Source: Bostrychus sinensis (lineage: Eukaryota > Chordata > Actinopteri > Gobiiformes > Eleotridae). From it: a stretch of DNA of 64,000 nucleotides. The position numbers and the translations under genes were made by a program. Within the stretch, counting starts at the first letter, position 1. Each line of letters begins with the position of its first letter. The stretch spans positions 33,471,719 to 33,535,718 of the forward strand of contig CM036253.1 of the NCBI GenBank assembly GCA_020698575.1. The letters run 5' to 3'. The notes beneath the pieces are model-generated. The model was not told the DNA's origin. It saw only the letters and a list, made by a program, of their open reading frames with translations, and made no database searches. Below, piece after piece: positions 49,887 through 62,393 of this stretch.

Positions 49887-50179
49887 CCAGGGGTCGTCAA
49901 TTTGTACCAGGGCCAGAATTTTTCTCGGCAGATACTGTGAGGGCCAGATGCTCTCATAAAATAAAAGTAGATTATTTTATAAATTAATTTTCTGCTTGCC
50001 CAATTTCTAATAACTAGAAAGTTTAATGTAATTTATGACTGAGGCCAGGCTACAACACACTAGTTAAAAAAAAAAAAAAAACACTCGGCACCTGATGTTT
50101 GTGCTTACTCTCCGGGCTCAATGGGAAGCTATGGCGGGCCCAATGTGGCCCACAGGCTGCCTGTTGATGTACACTGGTG
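49887..50179. mobile_element. decayed hAT-like MITE directly beside the previous one
   Basis: Left end CAGGGGTCGTCAATTTG; right end, inverted, CAGTGTACATCAACAGG. Inner words GGGCCAGA and ATGTGGCCCACAGGCTGCC are typical. Flanks ATGTAGGC and GTGTTGGC match at 6 of 8, a possible decayed target duplication. Confidence 0.55.
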
Positions 50180-52154
50180 TTGGCCATATGAACAAGAATA
50201 TTGATAAATTAGACAAAACTTAGACATAGACAGACTCCACAAGAAAAATACTTGGTCATGATCGCTATTTATTATTTATTTATTTATTATTTTTTACAAC
50301 AACAAAAAAAAACACTAGTAAAAAGTAAAAAAGGTATAGAACAGTTATAAGCAATAAAATACTATGAATAAAATAAAACCATAAATAAAAATATACAAGA
50401 TTTGCATATTTACAAATCTACAAAAAATAAAAATGGGACCACAAATTCTCTAAAAATACATAGTAGTGTTAGCAGAAGCAGAAACAGCAAAAATCACAAG
50501 AGTAGAAACCATGTGGTTTCTCATCCTTCTGAATTCAGAAAAGGTTGCATTCACTTGACGTTACAACATGAGATGGAGACAGGCAAACATTATATGATAG
50601 AATCTAAAGTTTTGTGTGGTTAACGATCACTATGAAAATGACCACAGTGAGAATCTAACAACAGTAAACCTTTAATCTCTGTCCCTGTGTCCATGTCTGT
50701 GAGTCTCTTTTTCTCTGTTCCTCTGAGCTGCTGCAGTACCTCCTCCAAGTCTCCTAAAGCTAACATATTTTCCCTTACATGTGTGAAGAGTTTGATTTCT
50801 CTGGCCTCCACCTCTGTAAAATGGCAGCAGACCCTGTTGTGCTGTGTGTATGAGAGCATGTGATGGGCCAGTTCTTGAATGTCTTGCTGTCATCTATTAA
50901 AAATACACATATGTTTGTATTTGTATGCCAGTCAGTATTATTAAAAAACGTCAAAGCTAAATGTGAGATTCTGAGTGTGGTTTCCTCATCACACTTCTCA
51001 GAACAGCAGCCTCTCATAACATGTGACTTTCTCTGTTTAAAACACTTTTCACACCATTAACTGCACTTGTAAATAATTTTGTGTGTGTGTAACAGCTAAT
51101 AAAGTCTTTATAAGACTGTACCGGCTGATTTATGTGAGTCGTTACCTCCAGCCAAGTGTTCAAAGTGAAGCTTTTCTCATACGAGGTGTACTTATTGACA
51201 AATACATCTTTTAAAACGCCACTAACATCTGCTTAACATTATTACACTGGCGGTAAAGTGTGCAGTAAAGTGTGCTTAAAGGGCTGCTTAGGATGGAGGG
51301 CCTTCAACACTCACTCCTCTCTTAGTTCTGCTGTTACATGCTAACAAGGTTTCTTCAATGCTGTCATATAAGCATGTTCCAAAAGTGTACACGTGGCCTT
51401 CACTTCATCAGGACTGACTCCAGAGGAAGGATCCTTGCAATTGGAGAACAGCCTTTGTGTCAGCCCTGCGACTAACTGGCTATGTCAAGGATTAGCCCCG
51501 CCAAAGGCCCATAGTTACTGAAATAGGCTGCAGTACCCATGACTCCCTGGAATAAGCTAAAGATGAACATGTGGTTACAAGATAAAGCAACATTAAATAT
51601 GGAGATATGTGCCCACTAATGTTCTGAAGAGGATGTATCTGTAGTGACCTATTTTAGCAAGATGTCTCCTCAAACCTGGAGCAAGTCCAGGCACACCTGA
51701 GGTAATTGTCTGGTGATGAGCACAGACTTTAACCCTTATGCCCCAGTTTCAAAAACTTATGTTGTTACAATTAAGTGACAAAAGTGTCCCTGTCACATAA
51801 CATCATACAAAATAAATACATGTATATATGTTTCTACTTTTTTGCATACGTCTTGTGCCCTGATGATAGATAATTAATCATTTTCAGAAGAAAAAATCAT
51901 ATAATCATATAATAATAATAATAATAATAAGAAGAAGAAGAAGAAGAATACATTTCAAAGCAAATTGGATTTATTTCAGGGGGATTATTACAGCCTTGGG
52001 TATCTTAAAGATTATGAACAACGTTTATTTTTAGCAATATTTATTTATTTTTTTCTGTTCTATGTACAATCTACAACCCAACTCCCATTAAACCCATTAA
52101 AACTGGTTGTAATTTTTTATTATAAAAAAATCCCAAATCCATCTATATCTTTTG

Positions 52155-52185
<31 letters not shown>

Positions 52186-52594
52186 AAAATAAAAAATAAA
52201 ATAAAATAAAAATAAATAAATAAATAAATCACTTTGCACTAAGAATAATTAAAATATTACATTTTGTGTGTTTTTTACACAAAAAAATGTAGATGCTATT
52301 ACATACACTAGGGTTACAATTCTGAAAATAATAAAATATTTGGTATTTATGATCACGGCACAAGTTGATTAAAAAGATTTGTGGAAATAAAAGTACAAAA
52401 AAATAAGTCAGAGAGTTTAATAAATGTCTTTAGAATATTAAATTAGTGATAAAATACACAATTGAATTTCATAGAAGAAATCAAAACCACTGCAAAGTTA
52501 TCAAAATGTTAATGTGTAATAAATGTGTTTTTTCTAGAGGCAAATTCAAGACAGAGCTGGTTTGAGAAGTAAGTGAAAATGTTGATTTGAGAGT
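50180..52594. other. intergenic DNA with low-complexity tracts, no gene seen
   Basis: Contains (AAT)n/(AAG)n at about 51908-51949, a poly-C then poly-A tract at 52157-52189, AAAT runs to 52229, and a reverse CATCCATC-family fragment (51490-51575). A minus-strand frame at 50620-50859 reads protein-like but I recognise no family. Confidence 0.4.
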
Positions 52595-52810
52595 TTGATT
52601 CCTGGACCAAGTGGGTAGGGCCTTTCTGTGTAAAGTTTCCATGAAGTCTGGTTTCCCCCACCACTCTAAAACATGCAAGGCTAATATACCAGCTATAGGT
52701 ACTCCTGATCAGGATCCTGGCTCAAGGTCTGGAGAAGGGTCCTCAGGCACTGCTCAGCAGTTGCCCACTGCTCCTGACAAGTTGCCCCAAAGGCATTGGA
52801 AGAATGCAAA
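52595..52810 (-). repeat. CATCCATC-family repeat and tail, reverse orientation
   Basis: TTTGATTCCTGGACCAAGTG, ACTCCTGATCAGGATCC-like and TTGCCCCAAAGGCATTGG parallel 26380-26570. Confidence 0.55.
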
Positions 52811-55035
52811 TTTTCAGATATAATCCAAAGGAAACTCTAGAATGTCCAGGTGTGATCCTGAGGAAACCTCAGTAAAATGCTGTGCCTGAGGGGAGGGGTG
52901 TGAACAGTTCAAGTGCTGGATGGGATGGGTTCTTGATGGTGAGGCTGCTGTTGTCTTCTGACCACTCTATGTCTGCAGCAGAGCAGTTCTCAAACCACGC
53001 AGTGATGGAGGAGGACAGTACACCCTCCACAAACACAAAGACTTTAACTTTAGCCACTTCTGCCTCCTCAGAATGTACAGGAGTTGGTGGGCACACACCA
53101 TCTCCAGCTATTACCTAATGTAGGGAGCACTGCCATCTGGTTCACCCTGTACCACTTTTGACCCCTTACTATGTCTTCATGATCATATTTACCAAATACA
53201 GATTTCTATTTCATTTGGATGGGTTTTGGTTACTGCAGTTGTCCTAAGCCAAACCACTTTGTTTTTCCAGCCCTTAACTAAACCACTCTTTGGCTCACAA
53301 AAAAGAAAAATAAATCGTTTCATTTAGTATGTGACTTGTGCCTGTCTCACACCAGTCCTTATATTTTAGATGGTGACTCAATCATTACTACTTTCATAAT
53401 CTCCAATCTTAGACTTTTTTTTTCATCAACATAATTTCCTAAATTTGTGGTGACTCCAGAAAACTCAACAGCGGCACCCTCTGGGGTCCACCCCACTGCT
53501 TCAGAAACACTGGTTAACATAAGATGAACTGACACATGGCAGCAATTTAGGTCGAATGATTTATTTGACTGATTCTGTATTGCAATTGGGATCATGGAAA
53601 GGCCATGGTCTTATAGTGAATGTAGACAGAATTATCCAATCAGAAAAGAAGAAAGACTGGCAACCCAAAGACCATTGTTTTGATTTAGACTGCAGTACCG
53701 TCTTCAAACCAGTATGAGCACATGCTGCTTACAGTACCTTTAAGAGTGTAAACCATACCCTTTGGCTGGTGTTTGAAACTTATGAATTAGCTCCGGCTCA
53801 ACCCCCAGCCTTCTGCACAAAGAGCTGTTGCTACAACTGAACTATCCTCATATATAGTTTTTCTCTTGGTAGGTTTATATGCCAGATGTCCTTCTTGTCA
53901 TAGCCACAGCCATTGTGATATCACAATGTTAAGATTCAGAGCACGTTAGTGCTCATAGTCCATGTTCAGTCAGATTTCTCCAGAGAACTGGTTAAACCAC
54001 CCGTCTCAGTCCATATGCAGAGGAGAGAGCCACATTACTGAGACCACAGCACCGTGTAAGGCATTGAAGTGGTCTGGGGATTTATTAGCCTCTCCTACTT
54101 TCTTTTTCAGAAACAGGAAATCTGGTTCCTCACTTGAGAGCGTTTCTCCCAAGTTGATTTGGAACTAGCCTATTACAGCCGTTCTATCTGCAGTATCTGC
54201 AGTGCTTCTTATAAATGTCGACGCTAACCAAGGTAGTGCTGGCTACCAAGCTAATTTAATAACTTCTCTGACCTGATTAACAGCTTTTAGTGCTTTCCAT
54301 TGTCTCCTGTTGGTTCTGCTGAAGTCCTTGTTGTTCAGTCCTCTGTGGGATTTTTTTTCTTCGTCCTGTTGCCATTTAACAACAGGTAAGTGCTGTTGAC
54401 GTTTGACGTAACAACTACATTCAAACAAACACTTTTTCTACAAGTCTGTGTACAGAAATAAATATATGCTCAGAATATGCCCTAATTTGGTGTTTTATGA
54501 CAAAAATGGTAGCAGCGCACTGCTTACTCCCACCCTTCATTTCTCTGATTGGTTACTCCACCTGTGATTGTTCGCCCATAGAAACGAGGGGTACCACACT
54601 AACTTCTTTGTCTAGAATAGGAAGAGAGTTTGCCTTGCCGGCCAGGCTAGGGATTTTCCAGGAGCATTAAAGCTTTGTAACGCTAAAGTCTATTGAACAT
54701 GGTTAATTTACACGGTAACCACAGTTTACTTATAAAATAAATGTAACACTTTTCCTTAAATAAATTAAAGTTAGAAAAACAATGGACCAAAACAATATCA
54801 TAGTGGTGGTGGGATCCATGATATGCGTCTTCTCTGGTCTAAAAATGAGTGAGTAGATGTTCTGTCTGTTTAGTACTGAGAGTTGGTGAATGCCTCTCCT
54901 AGCTTAATCGGCGTATGGTGTATACATGCAGCAGTAGTTCCATAGTGTACTATATCATCCAGGTGCTCTACTCCCAGAAGAGAAATTCTAATAACTCGGT
55001 TCTAGTAATTTGGTTTGTTTAACTTCCATGTAAAC
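52811..55035. other. intergenic DNA, no gene supported
   Basis: A minus-strand frame at 52869-53096 (75 codons) and its antisense partner are open but carry no domain I recognise. 53625-53705 repeats the 43945-44010 words. Nothing else identified. Confidence 0.4.
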
Positions 55036-55039
55036 GTAG

Positions 55040-55145
55040 GGATTTTGGGAGAGTGAAGTGTCTTGCCTAAGGACTCAAAGACAAGTATGGTCTGGGTCAG
55101 AGTGGGAATTGAATCACCAACTCTCCAGTTAACGGGTGACTCAAT
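55040..55145 (+). repeat. GAAGTGTCTTGCC-family repeat fragment
   Basis: GTGAAGTGTCTTGCCTAAGG, GGGAATTGAATCACCAACTC and TCCAGTTAACGGGTGACTC. Confidence 0.6.
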
Positions 55146-56214
55146 TTTGTAGTTTCAGTTATTTTTATTTGTATTTCACCAAAGGACACCTTTCTGTAAC
55201 CACATCTTAAGAAACATTAGAATTAATTTTATTATATGTATATGAAAAAATATGCAAGAAGATATAACTGTGGGCAGAACAAATAGTCACAGCCAATTGG
55301 ATGGATATATCATACAAACAATCAATAAGAAACCACAGCAACATTTGAAGAACTGCTTGAGGACTGATCCATTTTGAAAAGTATAAAACCAATCAGCGAA
55401 ACATTGTGTTTTGATTGGTCAGGTTTGTTTAGTGTCAGTGGGATATGATTGAATTTGGTCCCAGACACTTCACTTAAAGGGCCCAGAATTATGCCTTTTC
55501 CATGCTTTTTGAAATAAATTTGAACATATCTGCATTAGTATTTCATGTTTTATAACTTAAAATTATTCATAATGTATGGAAACATCTTGTTTTGGGGAGC
55601 TGTTAGGGCCTGTTTATATACCAATAGCCAATGCTGGCTAGGAAAACACAATAGTGGTGTGAAGAAAACTAAAGTAAACTGTAGTACCTGTGTTTCTCCA
55701 GCAAACAGTGCTGTGGGCCCCGCAAATGCTCGACACTACACAAAGAGTAATCAGAGGAAATTTAGTTCCAGTCTACATTTTCCTAACTACTTTAGGATCT
55801 TATGGTTTTCTGGAGCCATTCTTAGTCTTCGGTAAAAGTCAGTACTTACACAGAGATTACAGTTACTGGACCAAATATCAACGTATGAGACATAAAAGCT
55901 TTGTATTTTGCACTCGTGGATCAGCTGACATGGCCCCAGCTGACAGCCAATCACAGTTCATATTGCAGCTAGTACATTATCGTTTCTGGCGAGAAGGGCT
56001 TTCCTTAGTTTACATGAGAGCAAAGCAGCTCTAAGCAGCTCCCTGCTGTGAGACCAAAACACCACCTCCAGCATTTTCAAAAGATTGCAGATTTAGAAAA
56101 TAGAACCGCATCTTCGTATAAATGAAAGGACAAACTGCAATCAAGCCTTTGCAGATTCGGCACAATGCATTGTCCTCTAAACCGCACCTGACTTTAACTT
56201 TGCAGAGAATGCTT
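55146..56214. other. AT-rich intergenic DNA, no gene seen
   Basis: Open frames at 55545-56034 have no domain resemblance. Possibly repeat-derived. Confidence 0.35.
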
Positions 56215-56560
56215 GGATTAGATCCCTAATGCTTTTATGATTGACAGAGCATGATATAATGGCTTATTAGTATGGCTATTAGCAACATGAAGCTAAAGAA
56301 TTGATAAATGATTTGAGTTCTTTGTCAGGGTCAAGCACTGAAATGATGAGAATGAGTCCAGTGATGGTGTATGGGCTTTAGAAACAAGTCAAGATATGTG
56401 GTTCTGACCTAGAGTGGTTGACCCGAGCATCATCAGCTCTCGAAAAGGGCAGAGCCTCAGCATACAGGGTTACTCAAATGTGTGAACAAAATACCACTCT
56501 AGGTATATTTTTAAGGTGAAAAGAACATTATATCATGATTAAAAGCTCAAAAAAGTTAAT
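56215..56560 (-). repeat. R1-related repeat, reverse orientation
   Basis: Reverse complement of the later part of 16305-16830: AAGCACTGAAATGATGA, GGTGTATGGGCTTTAGAAAC, AGCTCTCGAAAAGGGCAG. Confidence 0.55.
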
Positions 56561-56689
56561 TTAGCAAAATAAGGGACTTTTAACCAAGAAAATAAATAGA
56601 TTTCACTGGCCAAGCTACCTATGTACTTATGCCACTTCAATAACAGAAAGAATGCGATCTACAGCATAGTGACCTAATTCCAATGTGAT

Positions 56690-57680
56690 CACTGAATTTG
56701 AGAATGAAATTACTATTGCAATCACAGATTGGTGTGCCCCTTTATCTGGACCTGTCTGGATGTATACCGTTGACCATGCCTCCTCCAGCTCCTCGCGCGT
56801 CCGCAGTCAGACGGTGCAGAAGTGACAGCGGAAATGGACTCGCGCCGCCCCGCTCCAGACTCCGTGTCTGCGCGCTTATTTGGTGCATCATGAGACAAAC
56901 ACAGGAACCGCAGCGCTTCGGCTCCTAATGGACGGGATGACAACGCCTCTCTGCTCCGCGTCCGCGCTCATCGTCTCTGTGTGTATATGTGTGTGTGTTT
57001 GCGTGCTCGTGCGTGCGTGGCTCTGGTGGGTGTGGGGTGTTTATGGCTTTATGACAGTCTTTTGGTGTTGCAGCCAAACAGACGCCCCTTTTTTCCCCTT
57101 GAAGCTGCAAGCGCGTACGAGTGAAGACCGTCCGAAGCGCATATTTTCAACACATGCTGCTCATCCGCTTGTGCGCCCCCGCCCGCCCCCTCCCGCGTCC
57201 CCCGCTTCCCACAAACTCAATCAGGGCGAAATATGTCGAGGAGAGAGCTCGCTTAACTTTCCAACTGACTACACTTTCAAATCGTGTATGAAATGCTCGC
57301 CTTTTGCTTGTAAATCTCCAGTGATTGTCTGCCATTGTCGCCGCTTGAGTTTAATTAGCAGACGGAGTCATCAATCCAGCCAATGGCGTCTTCTTCTTTA
57401 ATGAGATGTGCGTCAGGAGAGCGAAATGAACATAGGCCAGCTCAAGGCAGAGGGTGAAAATCAAAAACAAACTACAGAAACATTTCCCTATGAGACTGAG
57501 GCTAATGAATACTAGCCACAGCGACTTACTTTTACGCACAAAATAATGTTTCCAATGCTTAATGTGTTGGTTATAATTGCCATAGCGTGGGATTCCTTGT
57601 TTCAAGTGAATTATGTTTTTTCCACATAAGCAGGGGGTAGGCTGAAGGGACATGGTTTCATTTAGCAAATGAAAGCCATA
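56690..57680. promoter_or_regulatory. unique CpG-rich island in the b9-b8 intergenic region
   Basis: CpG-rich at 56780-57200, followed by AGTTTAATTAGCAGACGGAG (57349-57368), ATCAATCCAGCCAATGGCG (57371-57389) and TTTTACGCAC (57531-57540). Homeodomain, PBX-like and CCAAT motifs cluster within 200 bases. The 173-codon frame at 56880-57401 has GT-repeat and proline-rich composition and no domain, so I do not call it a gene. Confidence 0.45.
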
Positions 57681-59329
57681 CCTTTAGAAAATAGTTTTGC
57701 GCGTATTGGTTTTAATCATAAATAACGTTACTTAGGTACCATTACGGAAATTTTAGCTTGTTACAGAAGGCACGGCGATCCAAGTGTAACTAAGTGTAGT
57801 TCTTGCACACATATAGAGGATAGAAAAGATGTTTTTATTTCACTTTGTATTTCGAAATCACTGTATGATGTAAAATATATGAACACAGAAAAAGGTGATT
57901 AAAAGTTGGTTAAAAAAGAAAGGAGAGTTACTGGTGATCACTGACAATCAGCTTTCCTTCGGATTTAGCTTTGTGTGTCATCATCCGCCATTCTATTAAG
58001 ATTATACTGAACTATTCCAACTGAATAATGACTAGACTAGACTAGAACCTGCAGCAGCTGACCCAACTGAAACACCAGAGACATTCTGCACTGATGGACT
58101 ACGGCAAACTGTTAGCACTTTTAACCTTCTGTCTAGCCATTCAAACGAGGTGTCAAACTCTTTTCTACACTTTTAAATAATATTCCAGAGCTATGTGGGG
58201 CTATGCTACTCTGGCGTACATGCTTTGGAAGGCCAACTAAAGGCACGTCTTTGAGCTGATTCATTAGTATTAATAATATATGTGTATGTTTGTCCTGATT
58301 GTTAATGCCTTTGGGTATGACAATGTTGTTTAAAAGGTGTAAACACTATGCATACTATGACAATGTAAACAAATAGGTGCCTAATAATAGCTTTACGCAC
58401 CTAACTTCATACTTGTCTGTTTACATCTGTCAGTTTGCACATGGAAGTCATTTATATTATTGCATGCTCATTTTGAATGACTTTTTTTTTCTTTTTTTTT
58501 TTCTTTTTTTTTCTATTTGTTAAATTATTATTATCAATTTCATAGCTTAGATTTTAACAAACAACAAAGAAAGAATTTCACTATACAGGGAGACATGTTC
58601 CCTTATTGTGCATTTGACAATAAACGCTTTCAATTTTGAATTATGATCAAAAGATGCATTTTTATTCTCTCAGAACGCTACTTTTCTCCATCAACCAAAA
58701 CATTACAATAACACGTACGATTGTTTTTTTTTTTTTTTTTAGATTTTTTGGTAAACGGGGTTTGGCCTAACTTTGTGTAGAGAGAAAGTAATTAAGAAAC
58801 AATTTGCAAAACTCTGTAGATGCGGAGAGAAACAGGAATGCATAGGAGTGTTTCTTATATAATGCATGCTTATGTCTTTCCAAATATGTAGGCCTATGTG
58901 GTAATGCAATTAGTAACAGGCACTTTGAAAATAACTCAGTGAGGCGTGCTTGTTTTATTGTGTATTTTTGTTATATATATCTATATGTTTGAAAAATAGA
59001 TTTGATCGTGGAACTGACTAACGTGTAATCATGCATACCCCTCAGACCCGGAATCAGAACCACAGAGGCGCTGCATCAAAAGAACATGGCATTTATTAAA
59101 AGAGTCCAGTCCGCTCCAGCAGTCCTCACTACTGGAGTTACACCAAAAAACAGAGAAACAGAGAGGACACGACGACATATAAAGGACAAAGGATAGACCA
59201 AACAATATCCATAAACATACAACTCATTCCATAAGAAAGACTAGCACTTTATGTACAATAAATTAGAAATATGTCCTACTAAGAAATGTCTATTCGTTTT
59301 AATACGTTTTGCATTCCCTCCCACAGATC
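57681..59329. other. AT-rich intergenic DNA, no gene seen
   Basis: T-rich runs at 58483-58513 and 58723-58740. A CTTTACGCACC motif is at 58391. No gene or named repeat. Confidence 0.4.
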
Positions 59330-60640
59330 GAACACAAACAATAAAACACCAGGACCAGGACTTGAGGCATGCGCACATGTAAACACTTTGATTTGTTCTT
59401 TAAGACTTGGTGCGTAAAGCGGACTGGAGCGCCGTTTCATTTGGAGGCCACTCAAAATGAGCTGTAAACGTTGTAAAAAGCCAATGTCTTGTTTATGACG
59501 GGTCCATAAAAACTGCCATTTGGACCCCCGGCAAAATGAGGCTCCGTGGCAGCAGAGCGCACGGACTGTCTGTTCAAACGCTCTTGCCTGAGTGTGACAC
59601 ATTAATGTGCACAACAAAACATGAAGTGGACACTTTAAAACCACTAGGAATGACACTTCTAGAAAATAATAGCAGGAAATGCGAAGATAGTGTGATTTCT
59701 CTTCATCCACGGTGCTTAAAGAAGGCTCTGCGTGTCTCTAATATCATATGTACGAACAAATAAACCCGCCTTGCATAGAACAGATCCACTGCAGAGTCCA
59801 TGTATAAAAATAGACCCGACTCTTTAATTCATTGCAACACAAAACCATGTCTTGTAAACACTGTAACTGCTGTAGCCGAGCGCAGGCAGAACCATGTGCG
59901 TAAAGAGCTCACGGAAAATGGTGATATCTAATGAATCTTTGTTGTATCTACTGTAAGTGAGAAGCTAAAGCGGTCGTAAATCTGTTGCTTAAGAAGCCCA
60001 CGGCTCACAGTGACGGCGCGTTAAAAGCAGAGAGAAAGCCCCAAATGTAGGAGGACGTGTGGCACAGGATCAGCGAGCGTGGGGACTTATGTTTGGAGCG
60101 TTAACGTGTTGATACCACCGTCTGTAGTGCCTTATAAAACAAGAGTGCAACAAAACAAATTAATAGTTTTACTTAAATAAACATATGGGAAAAATATTAA
60201 ACACGATTCGTCCAAAAATCAGGGATTTGTAGATAAGCCACGTTTAATGCGCTTTGGCTTTGGACGTGTGTTGTAGGGGAGTGTTAAATAGAAAAGCGCA
60301 GTTTTAATTCTTTCCTGAACCAAACATAAAACTAATATTTAGATTTCTGCTACGGTTATGAATACAAATATCCACGTTGTTTCGTATTGGTCCAGTACAA
60401 ATGCGTTTCCATTACGCATAGGACAATTTAAGTTTTCCCTCAAAACTACAACTATGCTGTTACTCCCAAAATGTGGATAATAAAAAAAAGAAAAGAAATG
60501 TAATTTGCATATTCATTTAATATAAGGAATACGTAAAGCCAAGTGTGACAGAAAAGTCCTTGTTCCAAGTACACAGGAGTCTGTCTCTAAGCTATAGGTG
60601 TGATGCCAGATAGTTTTATTGTGAAACTCAATAAAATATC
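59330..60640. promoter_or_regulatory. unique island downstream of hoxb9a
   Basis: Contains TGCGTAAAG at 59410 and 59896, GTTTATGACGGGTCCATAAA (59492-59511), TGTAAAC words and other homeodomain-like motifs. No coding exon recognised. Candidate regulatory DNA. Confidence 0.4.
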
Positions 60641-60978
60641 AGTGAAGCGCGTGTAATTTTTTTTTTTTTTTTGCAAATTTATTGTTTGCATATTCATATC
60701 AATATTAATGTTCATAAATTACTCATAAATATTTTTTTTTTAACGTTGTCTTTAATCTTTTGGGACAAACGAAGTCGCATTATGCAATGCAGAGCTAAAA
60801 AATATTACTAAATTATTACATTTTGAATACAACATTTAAGAAAATGTATTCATTTTTTGTGTGCTAATTTTTTCATTTATTTATTTATTCTGTTGTGTGT
60901 GTGTTTTCTTTACTATGGATCTTTACGCATTTTGCATTTTACGCATGTCAACGCGTGGGCTTTCTGTACACATTTTAC

Positions 60979-60979
60979 A

Positions 60980-61033
<54 letters not shown>
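60979..61033. repeat. (AAT)n microsatellite
   Basis: About 18 uninterrupted AAT units. Confidence 0.97.
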
Positions 61034-61034
<1 letters not shown>

Positions 61035-61099
61035 GACCCTGTGCATGTGTTACATTAGGTATTGGGATGATATGCAGCTGTCTGCGGAGCTAGTAGGAC

Positions 61100-61560
61100 A
61101 TAAAACATTTGTGGGCGGCTGACGTTGGTGACGCCGCATATCGATAGGCTTTAATCGGATCCCGGGCTTGTGCTGAGTCGGTTATCAGCCTCTACCCTGG
61201 ATCCCCTACGCGCGCCCCACCCACTCCCCACAGCCCCGCTATCTGCTCATTACTTAGAGCGTCAGCGCGGTAACTAATGGCGGCCGCTGCCTGTATCACG
61301 GCTCCGCCAGAAGAAGAAGAAGAAGCAGAGAGCCCGTTCACTGTTGTAATCAAAACGCGAGCAGTGAACAGAGGAGGGTGAAAAGAAGCGACGCCTGTTC
61401 CACGCCTGAATTAATGGCCACGGGCTCCCAACACCTCCGCGCGTATTCATCAATAAATAACCAAATGAAGTGTAGTGCTTGAAGAATGGAGAAACAGCTC
61501 CCTCCGTATCTTCTTCTATATCTTTTCAATTCCCCTTCCCTCGCGACGGGTAATCAAGAG
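61100..61560. promoter_or_regulatory. CpG-rich island just 3' of the hoxb9a MITE
   Basis: CpG-dense unique block with GTGACGCCGCATATCGATAG (61111-61130), TTGTAATCAAAACGCGAG (61344-61361) and CGTATTCATCAATAAATAAC (61442-61461). May be a promoter or an enhancer; lies between the hoxb9a polyadenylation region and the rest of the intergenic DNA. Confidence 0.4.
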
Positions 61561-61584
61561 CGCGTAGTAAGCATTCTCTGTTAA

Positions 61585-62203
61585 AGGGATAGTTCAGTGT
61601 TAAAGTGGGCTCCTATGGGGTCCCTATACATTGTTACACTATGGCTAAATTAAAGTCCCAGTCTAAAGAGGCAGGTTTGATTAAGAAAGGAAAAGCTCCT
61701 CTAAAAAAACACATGACAGGTACTTAAAAATGCCTGAAACTGCCACCTGGGACGTGGGACAAATATTGGCAGTAAAATAAAAAGTTTGGTATTTTGGCCC
61801 TATAGTTTTAGTTCATTTTTATTTCATTTTATTTATTTATTTTGTGGTTTGTTTTCTTAATGGAAGTGCTGTGCTGAAAAAATCAGACTTATGCTCCTAT
61901 ACGCAGACAAAAGAGACAAAATGTAATTTGTAGAATATCTAATTTCATACAACCACAAATATGTCGCCAACTTATAATCATTGACTAAAAGAGCAACTTG
62001 GTGGTTCAATTTTACGCATTTTTCAACAGCAGTGAATTCAGTCCTTGACGCTGATGTCTTTCCTCCTTACTGTCAATTCTGTTTGAGTTAAAATCCTCTA
62101 AATAAGACGTTGCGTTATTCTTGTATTCTTTTTTTAAACTAGGAACGCATTAAGGTATTTTATCACCACTCTACAGCTCACTTTAAAATCTTGAACTATC
62201 CCT
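61585..62203. mobile_element. TTAA-type MITE in the hoxb9a 3' UTR
   Basis: Terminal inverted repeats: the left end AGGGATAGTTCAGTGTTAAA pairs with the right end, which reads TTTAAAATCTTGAACTATCC followed by CT. The left target site is TTAA (61581-61584); the right is TTAG (62204-62207), a one-base decayed copy. TTAA targets with AGGGATAGTTCA ends are typical of common fish non-autonomous elements. The right end lies only 187 bases from the hoxb9a stop codon. No coding capacity is seen inside. Confidence 0.8.
61818..61841 (-). terminator. hoxb9a: candidate hoxb9a poly(A) signals inside the MITE
   Basis: Four AATAAA hexamers on the minus strand (61836-61841, 61832-61837, 61828-61833, 61818-61823) lie inside the MITE. 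No AATAAA occurs between the stop codon and the element, so these are the first canonical signals available to the hoxb9a transcript. Confidence 0.45.
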
Positions 62204-62393
62204 TTAGGGTAGACGCCAATGCAGAGAGTCGGGTGCGCGCATGAAGCCCAGAGTTCGATCTATAAAGCTATTGACCCAGTGGATGTGGAGTCCTCATGTC
62301 GTGTACTCTGCTGAGTCCTAAGTGTGTGTTGTTGCGTGCGCAGAAGAGTCCCCAGCCCAGCCCATGTCCGGTTCCAGTCTGATCTGTCCCGGT

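Noticed and set aside
50620..50859. Minus-strand frame with protein-like composition
   Set aside because: I could not place it in any family, and the surrounding DNA is repeat-rich; a translated database search would decide.
52869..53096. Minus-strand 75-codon frame, possible coding fossil
   Set aside because: Open on both strands and next to repeat fragments; no domain recognised.
56880..57401. 173-codon plus-strand open frame
   Set aside because: Composition is driven by a GT run and CpG-rich DNA; no domain, no start context and no splice evidence.
60857..61093. Poly-asparagine or poly-isoleucine coding frames
   Set aside because: Simple (AAT)n microsatellite read in different frames.
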